Source: Fimenecus sp045579305
GTDB lineage: Bacteria; Bacillota; Clostridia; Oscillospirales; Acutalibacteraceae
Direction of reading: 5' to 3'
Assembly: GCA_045579305.1 (NCBI GenBank)
Contig: JAZNLY010000008.1
Span: forward strand, 1-42,420
DNA length: 42,420 nucleotides
This document shows positions 7,267-14,112 of the stretch, one piece after another. The translations under genes were made by a program, and so were the position numbers. Numbering within the stretch: the first letter of the stretch is position 1; each line of letters begins with the position of its first letter. The notes below the pieces were generated by a model that was not told the origin of the DNA, made no database searches, and saw nothing but the letters and a program-made list of their open reading frames with translations.

Positions 7267-8481
7267 TTACTGTTTTGCGCCGTTATCAAACTTTTCAAGG
7301 ACTTTGACACTTGCTGCGAAGCAATCTGCAAGGCAAGCTTTGTTAAGCTTTTCAGGAGTATCAAGTCTTGTGTGATAGAAATCCGGAAGAGCGTGGTTGA
7401 GAGCTGTAATACCTGTTGAGCGCATACCAGCCTGTGCAAATGCTGCTGAGTCAGTTGCACCACCGAGAGGAGGAACTACACCCTTACCGCATTTAATGCC
7501 GAGTTCTTCACAAGCTTCAACATATAAATCTGAAACGTCTTTATCTACTTTAACTGTAGCGTTAAGGTCACGATAGTTTGCCTGCATATATTCAGGCTGT
7601 GTAATTGTATCGTATGAATAAACGAATGTAGGAACATCGTTGAACTCATGAGCATGAGCTTCACACCATGCTTTTGCACCACGAAGACCTGCCTCTTCAG
7701 AACCTGTGAGAACAACACCGATTTCTGTGTTTTCTAATTCAATTCCTTCGTCCTTGAGAGCTTTGAGAATTGCAATACCAATATAGCAACCTGAAAGGTT
7801 ATCGTTAGCACCATCAACTACTCTCTTCTTGTTCCACATAAAGTAAAGACCAAACCAGAAAGGAACAAAAACAAGACCAATAAGACCGAGTTTTGTTGCA
7901 ATTTCAGCGTCAACACCGGCAAGTTTTGCAATAGCAATACCAACCATATAAAGTGCACCGACAATGCAAAGGCACATATGAATATCAAAGCCAAGATATG
8001 TAAACTTGTATTTGAATGGCCATTCCCAAGTTGCATCAGGGTGACCATTAAAGATGATTCTACGTTTAACTTCACCTGTAGGTTTTTTGAAACCTGCTGC
8101 ATTATGACCTGTTAATTCTTTGAAACATTTATCAAGTGTTTTCTTGTAAAGTCCAAACTGTAATACACAAAGTGTAAGACCAATTACAATAAACGCGATT
8201 GAAAGTGCCGGAACAAAGAAATAAGATGCAAGTGCTAAAAAACAACATGTGATTGTAAAATAAATCCAACCATAGAATGAATCTGGATTTTCTTTAAACT
8301 CATCAACATAAGTTGTGTCACATCCCAATTCTTTTAACTGATTTGCCATGTACTCACAAGCTTGCTGTTCACCTTTTGTACCAGGTGCTCTTTTTTCGAA
8401 CTTAGTACAGATATGAGTGATTTCATCAATCATAAACTGTGCGGCAGAATCCTTCTTTTCAATAATTTTTCTTAAATCCAT
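7267..8481 (-). CDS. Membrane-anchored M28 family zinc aminopeptidase
   Basis: This 404-residue protein carries the metal ligands of M28 co-catalytic zinc peptidases: H147 with D149 in FNGHPDA, D227 in GANDNLSG, the base and ligand pair E262/E263 in TGSEEAGLRG, D291 in SYDTI, and H370 in DFYHTRLDT. The peptidase fold is interrupted by two hydrophobic blocks. One is near residues 70-112 (two helices) before H147, the other near 165-215 (two helices) between H147 and D227. There is no signal peptide. The catalytic domain is therefore probably held at the membrane. The start at 8481 has a GGGGG ribosome site. The substrate is unknown; peptides or peptide-like cell-wall fragments are possible. 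Confidence 0.85.
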   Translation of the reverse strand: MDLRKIIEKKDSAAQFMIDEITHICTKFEKRAPGTKGEQQACEYMANQLKELGCDTTYVDEFKENPDSFYGWIYFTITCCFLALASYFFVPALSIAFIVIGLTLCVLQFGLYKKTLDKCFKELTGHNAAGFKKPTGEVKRRIIFNGHPDATWEWPFKYKFTYLGFDIHMCLCIVGALYMVGIAIAKLAGVDAEIATKLGLIGLVFVPFWFGLYFMWNKKRVVDGANDNLSGCYIGIAILKALKDEGIELENTEIGVVLTGSEEAGLRGAKAWCEAHAHEFNDVPTFVYSYDTITQPEYMQANYRDLNATVKVDKDVSDLYVEACEELGIKCGKGVVPPLGGATDSAAFAQAGMRSTGITALNHALPDFYHTRLDTPEKLNKACLADCFAASVKVLEKFDNGAKQ

Positions 8482-8564
8482 ATTGAAATCCCCCTATAGA
8501 ATTTTATGATAATACTTTATCATAAAAATTACCAAAAATCAACTTAAAATAGGCATTAAAAGGC

Positions 8565-8592
8565 AAAAAACACAAGGAAATCCTTGTGTTTT
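8565..8592 (-). terminator. Terminator after the zinc-ribbon gene
   Basis: A perfect 12-bp stem (8581-8592 with 8567-8578) has a 2-base AA spacer between its arms and is followed by T residues on the minus strand. It could work on both strands. Confidence 0.8.
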
Positions 8593-8614
8593 ATGTATAT
8601 AATATATTTTTTAA

Positions 8615-8890
8615 TTATTCGCCTTTCATTTTTGCGTAGCAATCACTGCAATATACTGGTCTGTCATCCTTTGGTTCAAAAGGAATCTTAGCTTCGCCAC
8701 CACATGATGCGCATGTTGCTGTGTGATAAACTCTTTCGCCACGATTAGCATTTTTACGAGCTACACGGCATTCTTTACATGACTTTGGCTCGTTTACAAG
8801 TCCTTTCTCTGCATAAAATTCCTGTTCACCTGCAGTAAAGACGAATTCATTTCCACAAGTTTTGCAGATGAGTGTTTTGTCTTCGTACAT
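8615..8890 (-). CDS. Small double zinc-ribbon protein
   Basis: This small protein of about 91 residues has three CxxC pairs and one additional pair: CKTC near residue 9, CKEC near 40, CASC near 61 and CSDC near 79. Together they can form two four-cysteine zinc ribbons. The linker holds the segment VFTAGEQEFYAEKGL, seen in the widespread probable-zinc-binding (zf-trcl) domain of Firmicutes. I start at 8890, where GAGGT lies 9 bases upstream; the longer frame has no ribosome site. It follows the sigma factor gene on the same strand with an 85-base gap. Its function is unknown; nucleic acid binding or a regulatory role is only a guess. Confidence 0.8.
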   Translation of the reverse strand: MYEDKTLICKTCGNEFVFTAGEQEFYAEKGLVNEPKSCKECRVARKNANRGERVYHTATCASCGGEAKIPFEPKDDRPVYCSDCYAKMKGE

Positions 8891-8975
8891 TTTGATAACC
8901 TCACAAAATTTATTTTTACCCCATACGGATTTGCACCGTATCATTAAAATGCTCAACTATGAGTTACGGGCATAT

Positions 8976-9566
8976 CTATTTACAAGCCTGAAATGCGCGT
9001 AATTTTCGACGAATTCTCTGTACTGCATTATCAACAGATTTTACATTACAATCAAGAATATCCGCTATTTCAGAATATGTAAGACCTAATAATAAAAGCT
9101 TGAAAACTTTTCTTTCTGTTTTCGAAAAGTTGTTCTCCACAAATTGAAGAAGTTCGTTCAAATCTTCATTTATAATAACCGAATCCTCAGGTGAAGGATA
9201 TTGATAAGAAGCAAGAACCTCGCTATCAACATATTCATCTATATTAACACTATTATTTATAACATCCTCCGATTTACGAAGGAGTGAAATCATTTTTCTG
9301 AATGTAACTGTTGATGAATATGTGCAGAATTTTGCACCATTGCTTTCGTTAAAGGAATAGACGGACGATACAAAGCCCATCATACCTTCCTGATATAAAT
9401 CATCAGCTTCCAATCCATTCAGATTTTTGAAAGAATATGCTTGTTTAAGGATTTTATCAGAGTATTTTTCAATTAACATCGATAACGCTACACTGTCGCC
9501 ACCCTTGGCACGCGATACAAGTTCATTATCATCACAACAATGATTAATCGAAAAATTATTCAACAT
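8976..9566 (-). CDS. SigH-like sigma-70 family RNA polymerase sigma factor
   Basis: This 196-residue protein has region 2 (ELVSRAKGGDSVALSMLIEK through the DDLYQEGMMGF core-binding motif, about residues 14-72) and region 4 (helix-turn-helix LTYSEIADILDCNVKSVDNA, about 160-180). The closing segment KSVDNAVQRIRRKL is the typical ending of the SigH (Spo0H) branch, which controls the start of sporulation and competence. Region 3 is absent, as expected. Its strong promoter and AGGTGA ribosome site suggest good expression. The zinc-ribbon gene follows. A close SigH identity is likely but an extra paralogue of that branch is possible. Confidence 0.82.
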   Translation of the reverse strand: MLNNFSINHCCDDNELVSRAKGGDSVALSMLIEKYSDKILKQAYSFKNLNGLEADDLYQEGMMGFVSSVYSFNESNGAKFCTYSSTVTFRKMISLLRKSEDVINNSVNIDEYVDSEVLASYQYPSPEDSVIINEDLNELLQFVENNFSKTERKVFKLLLLGLTYSEIADILDCNVKSVDNAVQRIRRKLRAFQACK

Positions 9567-9615
9567 ATCACCTCAAAATGTACATAAAGGCACATTCATA
9601 AACATTACCATTCAA

Positions 9616-9643
9616 ATTATATCACAAAAAAAATTTATGTCAA
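9616..9643 (-). promoter_or_regulatory. Strong promoter of the sigma factor gene
   Basis: On the minus strand a perfect TTGACA (9643-9638) and a perfect TATAAT (9621-9616) are spaced by 16 bases, with the start codon about 50 bases further on. Confidence 0.85.
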
Positions 9644-9699
9644 CAAAAATTTATGTATAGTTTACACAAATCTACAATATATTACAGCTTCTGCCGGAA

Positions 9700-9735
9700 T
9701 AAAACAAATGTGGCGCATCCGGAACTGACGCGCCA
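9700..9735 (-). terminator. Terminator after the 31-residue membrane peptide gene
   Basis: On the minus strand a 6-bp GC stem (9730-9735 with 9711-9716) with a 13-base loop is followed by ACATTTGTTTTA. The T run is interrupted, so it is only moderately convincing. Confidence 0.55.
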
Positions 9736-9741
9736 TCAATT

Positions 9742-9837
9742 TTATATAAATAATTGAAATAAAATAGAACCTGTACTTAAAATCATTATTCCTGCCAACG
9801 CAAGAGCAACGACTTTTATAAACATTTCGCGATTCAT
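9742..9837 (-). CDS. 31-residue single-helix membrane peptide, Prli42-like in size
   Basis: This short gene encodes a 31-residue product that starts MNREMFIKVVALALAGIM. Its basic/acidic head of about eight residues is followed by one transmembrane helix running almost to the C terminus. It starts two bases after the stop of the phosphoglucomutase gene, and AGGAG (overlapping the last codons of that gene) sits 8 bases upstream. A hairpin follows. Length and layout resemble Prli42, the small membrane anchor of the stressosome in Listeria and Bacillus, but this likeness is by eye only, and no stressosome gene is visible here. Coupled expression with the upstream gene is likely. Confidence 0.6.
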   Translation of the reverse strand: MNREMFIKVVALALAGIMILSTGSILFQLFI

Positions 9838-9839
9838 AC

Positions 9840-11558
9840 TTACACTCCTAAAAGTTTTTTTGCATCCTGAGAAAACAACTCCGTTTTTTCTTCTGATTCT
9901 TTTCTTGTTTCACCACAAGCAGTAATATACACCTTGATTTTAGGCTCTGTGCCTGATGGTCGAACAATAACCTTACTATTATCCTCAAGAGAATATGAAA
10001 GAACATTGGACTTAGGAAGATTGATTTCTGTTGCATCCCCCGTCATATTGTCGATAATTCTGCTTTCTTTATAATCAGCAATCTTAACAACTTTCTTATT
10101 TGCAAATGCTGTTGGTGCATTTTCACGAAGAGAATTCATAATATCATTCATTTTCTGCATTCCTCTTGCACCTTCAAATGCGAAATTAAGGACAGTATTG
10201 AGATACATGCCATATTTTTCGTAGATACTATCCATAAACTGTTTAAGGGAGATTCCTTTAAGTTTATATACGGCTGCCATTTCAGTAATCATAAGAGACG
10301 CAACAACAGCGTCCTTATCTCTTGCGTGAATTCCACGAAGATAACCATATGATTCTTCCATACCAACTATAAAACTTTCCTCTTTACCATCTTTTTCAAG
10401 ATTTGTAATCAATTCACCGATATATTTGAAACCAGTAAGCAAATCAGCAACTTCTGCACCGTATTCCTTGCAGATTGCTTCAATTAATGGTGTAGTTACA
10501 ATTGATTTTACAACAACAGGATTTTCAGGCAATTTATTCTGTTCCTTAAGATTTGAAAGAAGATATTCACAGAACATCGCAGCAACTTCATTACCTGTCA
10601 TAAGAACATACTCATCACCATCACGCACTGCAATACCGACACGGTCACAGTCAGGGTCAGTTGCAAGTAACAAATCGGCATCTGTGCCCTTTGCTGTTTC
10701 AATTGCACATTCAAATGCCTGACGAATTTCAGGATTAGGATAAGGACAAGTCGGGAATTTACCATCAGGTTTTTCCTGCTCTTTAACAACAGTTACATCT
10801 TTAATCCCTGCCATCTTAAATATCTTACGGACAGGCTTATTACCTGCACCATTAAGAGGTGTATATATAATTTTAAGGCCTGATTTTTTAATTGCATCAG
10901 CATTCACACGGCAAGAGAGAACCTTGCTATAAAATTCATCATAAAGCCAATCTTCAATAAAATCAACCATATCTTCAGCAAGTGCATCCTCAAAGTCCAT
11001 TGTTTTAACACCCGTGAACATATCAATATTCTGAATATACTCGTAGGTTTTTGCAGCAGCCTCATCAGTCATTTGATAACCATTTGGGTCATAACACTTA
11101 TAACCATTATATTTTGATGGATTATGGCTTGCTGTGATAATAATACCTGATGAGCAATTAAGTCTTCTGACAGCAAATGAGAGCATAGGTGTTGGAACAA
11201 GTTCTGGATATATATATACTTTAATTCCGTTTGCTGCAAGAACACCTGCCGCACTTTCTGCAAATTCCTTTGACTTTATTCTTGAATCATATGCAATTGC
11301 AACAGATGGGTCATCAAATGTTTCATTAAGATAGTCTGCCAACCCTTGAGTCGCCTGATTGACTGTATATACATTCATTCTATTTGTCCCTGCTCCGATT
11401 ACTCCACGAAGTCCTGCAGTACCAAACTCAAGATTTTTATAAAAACGGTCGAGAATGGCCTCTTCATCACCTTTTATTCCCTCAAGTTCGGGAATAAGGT
11501 CACTATCCAACACTGCTGACGATAACCATAAATTATAAAGTTCTTTTATATCATTCAT
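9840..11558 (-). CDS. pgcA: Phosphoglucomutase (alpha-D-phosphohexomutase family)
   Basis: The 572-residue product has the four family signatures in order. These are the phosphoserine loop TASHNPSKYNGYK (serine 144), the metal loop DPDCDRVG, the sugar-binding loop GMEESYG and the phosphate-binding loop RPSGTEPKIK. It interconverts glucose 1-phosphate and glucose 6-phosphate, feeding UDP-glucose for envelope sugars. Its size matches the 580-residue PgcA type of Bacillus. GGAGG precedes the start at a good distance. A possible promoter with a perfect TTGACA and a weaker TATAAA at 15 bases lies upstream (about 11576-11603). The product may serve the UDP-glucose 4-epimerase GalE encoded elsewhere in the window. 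Confidence 0.93.
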   Translation of the reverse strand: MNDIKELYNLWLSSAVLDSDLIPELEGIKGDEEAILDRFYKNLEFGTAGLRGVIGAGTNRMNVYTVNQATQGLADYLNETFDDPSVAIAYDSRIKSKEFAESAAGVLAANGIKVYIYPELVPTPMLSFAVRRLNCSSGIIITASHNPSKYNGYKCYDPNGYQMTDEAAAKTYEYIQNIDMFTGVKTMDFEDALAEDMVDFIEDWLYDEFYSKVLSCRVNADAIKKSGLKIIYTPLNGAGNKPVRKIFKMAGIKDVTVVKEQEKPDGKFPTCPYPNPEIRQAFECAIETAKGTDADLLLATDPDCDRVGIAVRDGDEYVLMTGNEVAAMFCEYLLSNLKEQNKLPENPVVVKSIVTTPLIEAICKEYGAEVADLLTGFKYIGELITNLEKDGKEESFIVGMEESYGYLRGIHARDKDAVVASLMITEMAAVYKLKGISLKQFMDSIYEKYGMYLNTVLNFAFEGARGMQKMNDIMNSLRENAPTAFANKKVVKIADYKESRIIDNMTGDATEINLPKSNVLSYSLEDNSKVIVRPSGTEPKIKVYITACGETRKESEEKTELFSQDAKKLLGV

Positions 11559-11633
11559 TATAAAACCTCCAAACTTCGCTTTTTATATTTTATCCTATTT
11601 TCTGTCAAATGTAAATATGATTTCAATTTAATA

Positions 11634-11663
11634 TTGAAAATAATATGACTATTATTGTATAAT
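11634..11663 (+). promoter_or_regulatory. Promoter of the YifB/ComM gene
   Basis: TTGAAA (11634-11639) and TATAAT (11658-11663) are spaced by 18 bases. The start codon is only about 23 bases beyond the -10 box, so the leader is short. Confidence 0.7.
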
Positions 11664-11685
11664 TATTACATTAAGTTGGGATGTG

Positions 11686-13215
11686 ATGTTTTTGTTCTCG
11701 AGAATAATCAGTTTAGGCCTTTTTGGTATGGAAGCATACAAAGTTATTGTTGAAGCTGACATTTCAGGTGGATTACCACGATTTGATATTGTTGGTCTTC
11801 CTGATACTGCAGTTTCCGAAAGCAGAGAAAGAGTTCGTTCTGCTATTAAAAATGCTAGTTTGCAATATCCTGTCAGCAGAATTACAGTAAATCTCGCACC
11901 TGCGGATATAAAAAAAGAAGGTCCTATTTATGACCTACCAATTCTTATTGCTCTGCTCAGCGCAAATGACCAGTTAAAAGGTGTTACTGAAGATATGGCT
12001 TTTATTGGAGAATTAGCTCTTGATGGAGAGCTTAGAAAAGTCAACGGTGTTCTACCTATGGTTCTTTGCGCTAAAAAGAACGGAATCAAAAAGATTTTTA
12101 TACCTTTTGAAAACGCAAATGAGGGTGCCGTTGTAAAGGGCATTGACGTTTTTCCTGTAAAAAATATTTTACAATTATTGAATCATCTTACAGGTATTAA
12201 AGAAATGGCTCCTGTTACAAGTGATGATTATAAAGAATACTATAATCCTGCAAATATTCCTGATTTTGCAGATGTAAGAGGTCAGGAAGAAGTTAAAAGA
12301 GCTTTAGAAATTGCTGCTTCCGGTGGACATAATGTTCTGATGGTTGGGCCTCCCGGGTCAGGTAAAAGTATGTTGGCAAAAAGAATACCATCAATATTAC
12401 CTGATATGACATTTGATGAATCCATTGAAACAACTAATATTTATTCTATTGCCGGAGCATTACCAAGTGGAATATCATTAATAAGGTCAAGACCATTTCG
12501 CTCACCACATCACACTGTTTCCCCTGTCGGACTTTCAGGTGGTGGCACTATTCCAAGACCTGGTGAAGTTTCCCTTGCACATAACGGTGTTCTGTTTCTC
12601 GATGAATTGCCCGAATTCACAAGAAATACTCTTGAAGTACTTCGTCAACCTATCGAAGATGGTGTAATCAGCATTTCCCGTGTTGCAGCAAAATTTCAGT
12701 ATCCTTGTTCTGTTATGATGATTTGTGCTATGAACCCTTGTCCTTGCGGTTATTATGGACATCCTACAAGACCTTGCACTTGTTCAAATGGTTCTGCGCA
12801 AAGATATCTTAACAGAGTAAGTGGTCCCCTTATTGACCGACTGGATATTCATATCAATGTACCACCTGTTGATTTCGAAAATCTTTCCGGTACAAGCAAA
12901 TCAGAAAGTTCTGCCGACATCAAAAAACGTGTTCAAAAAGCTCGGCAGATTCAACATAAACGTTTTGAAGGCACAAAGATAACTTGTAATGCCAAAATGG
13001 ACGCATCGGCAACAAGAAAATTCTGTCAATTAACAGATAATGCTTTACTCATTCTCAAAACGGCATTTGAAAGACTTTCATTGTCAGCCCGAGCCTATGA
13101 TAAAGTACTAAGAATTGCGAGAACAATCGCTGACCTTGACAATTCTGAGATTATTGATACACACCACATCACAGAAGCAATTCAATACCGAAGCTTTGAC
13201 AGAAATTTTGAATAA
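11686..13215 (+). CDS. YifB/ComM family AAA+ Mg-chelatase-like ATPase
   Basis: This protein of about 509 residues has three parts. An N-terminal Lon-protease-like fold (about 20-170, with FDIVGLPDTAVSESRERV) leads into the AAA+ Mg-chelatase module, with Walker A GPPGSGKS near 221-228, Walker B VLFLDELPEF, and the metal-type motif MNPCPCGYYG. A C-terminal lid ends in FDRN. ComM of this family is a hexameric helicase that aids branch migration in natural transformation; its role in Clostridia is less clear. I place the start at the ATG at 11686 because GGG lies 5 bases upstream; GTG at 11683 is the alternative. A convergent hairpin separates it from thiT. Confidence 0.9.
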   Translation: MFLFSRIISLGLFGMEAYKVIVEADISGGLPRFDIVGLPDTAVSESRERVRSAIKNASLQYPVSRITVNLAPADIKKEGPIYDLPILIALLSANDQLKGVTEDMAFIGELALDGELRKVNGVLPMVLCAKKNGIKKIFIPFENANEGAVVKGIDVFPVKNILQLLNHLTGIKEMAPVTSDDYKEYYNPANIPDFADVRGQEEVKRALEIAASGGHNVLMVGPPGSGKSMLAKRIPSILPDMTFDESIETTNIYSIAGALPSGISLIRSRPFRSPHHTVSPVGLSGGGTIPRPGEVSLAHNGVLFLDELPEFTRNTLEVLRQPIEDGVISISRVAAKFQYPCSVMMICAMNPCPCGYYGHPTRPCTCSNGSAQRYLNRVSGPLIDRLDIHINVPPVDFENLSGTSKSESSADIKKRVQKARQIQHKRFEGTKITCNAKMDASATRKFCQLTDNALLILKTAFERLSLSARAYDKVLRIARTIADLDNSEIIDTHHITEAIQYRSFDRNFE

Positions 13216-13221
13216 AAAATT

Positions 13222-13251
13222 AAACTCCCTTGAAAGCAATCAAGGGAGTTT
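13222..13251. terminator. Bidirectional terminator between yifB and thiT
   Basis: A perfect 12-bp stem (13222-13233 with 13240-13251) has a 6-base loop. The minus-strand side is followed by AATTTTTTATT, so it works best for thiT. Confidence 0.8.
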
Positions 13252-13254
13252 ACT

Positions 13255-13914
13255 TTATGATTTAACTTTTGTTATCTGTGGGATTTTACCGATAATCATT
13301 GCAACAAATGTTGTAATTATAATTTCAGGAATCATATAAAATCCGTTATAAACTATTGAATACACAAGTGAAAGTGCATTTCCTGTATATGTATTAAGTA
13401 TTGTCTGTCCCCATGAATAGAATCCATCCTGTGTAAAGAACAATTCCGCCCATGCCCCATAAAGAATAAAGCCTGATATGATATGAGAAATATAACGGAA
13501 TGATAATACTGTAAATGCACCCATGGATAACGATATACTATCATTTTTAATTGCTTTTTTATACATTGCACCTAAACCAATTACGGTATAAGCTAAAATG
13601 TAATCTAAAAATAACATTAAAATTGCTTTGTCAATTCCAAGACCATCTTGCTCTGGTGGTAAAAACGCTGCAGAAATTGTACCATCTGCAACACCAATAA
13701 CCATTTCTGCTAATGAGTAAACAAATCCTGTAATTAATCCTTTACTTATTCCGTATTTCCAACCAACAAGAACAATCGGCAACATACTGACAATGGTAAT
13801 CTGTCCACCAAATGCCATTTTAGGAACAATTGATTTTGAAACCAATTCCAACACAATTGCAAGCGCCAACATAACAGCACTTTCAACCAACCAATATAGA
13901 TTTTTCTTTTTCAT
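13255..13914 (-). CDS. thiT: Thiamine ECF transporter substrate-binding subunit ThiT
   Basis: This 219-residue protein has about six transmembrane helices. It belongs to the ThiT (YuaJ) group of S components, which bind thiamine outside the cell and pair with the general ECF energy module encoded elsewhere. The segment MLPIVLVGWKYGISKG near residue 43-58 and the following SLAEMVIGV match the family, and the length is normal (about 190-220). Identification is strongly supported by the TPP riboswitch directly upstream. GGAGG lies just ahead of the start. No ECF ATPase or EcfT gene is nearby, which is usual for this transporter group. Confidence 0.92.
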   Translation of the reverse strand: MKKKNLYWLVESAVMLALAIVLELVSKSIVPKMAFGGQITIVSMLPIVLVGWKYGISKGLITGFVYSLAEMVIGVADGTISAAFLPPEQDGLGIDKAILMLFLDYILAYTVIGLGAMYKKAIKNDSISLSMGAFTVLSFRYISHIISGFILYGAWAELFFTQDGFYSWGQTILNTYTGNALSLVYSIVYNGFYMIPEIIITTFVAMIIGKIPQITKVKS

Positions 13915-13931
13915 TCTCTTTTACCTCCAAA

Positions 13932-13968
13932 TAAAAAAATTCAGCCAAGGAATACCGCAAGGCTGAAT
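13932..13968 (-). terminator. Riboswitch-controlled terminator upstream of thiT
   Basis: On the minus strand an 8-bp stem (13968-13961 with 13946-13939, ATTCAGCC/GGCTGAAT) is followed by a T run. It lies between the TPP aptamer and the thiT ribosome site, so it is the probable off-state expression platform. Confidence 0.8.
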
Positions 13969-13971
13969 GAA

Positions 13972-14059
13972 AATTTCCTACGCCGGCATTATCCGTATCA
14001 GGTTCAATGGTCAGAGGTGGATTAACCTCAATCTCAGCCGACTTACCGTCAGCACCCAT
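13972..14059 (-). promoter_or_regulatory. TPP (THI-box) riboswitch aptamer
   Basis: Read on the minus strand, the element starts GGGTGCT, contains the conserved CTGAGA, then ACCTGATACGGATAATGCC and the closing GGCGTAGGAAA. These are the universal THI-box blocks with small variations. Binding of thiamine pyrophosphate should favour the terminator at 13932-13968 and switch off thiT. This is an established riboswitch class and the placement ahead of a thiamine transporter is normal. Confidence 0.95.
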
Positions 14060-14084
14060 AACTATATTTACTTGGCTTAACTAC

Positions 14085-14112
14085 ATTATACACCTACAAA
14101 ATCAATTGTCAA
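14085..14112 (-). promoter_or_regulatory. Promoter of the TPP riboswitch/thiT transcript
   Basis: On the minus strand a perfect TTGACA (14112-14107) and a perfect TATAAT (14090-14085) are spaced by 16 bases. The -35 box lies inside the last codons of recD2. Confidence 0.85.

Noticed and set aside
8923..8941. Hairpin ATACGG/CCGTAT between the sigma factor and zinc-ribbon genes, considered as a terminator
   Set aside because: The stem is only 6 bp and no T run follows on the minus strand; read-through into the zinc-ribbon gene is more likely.
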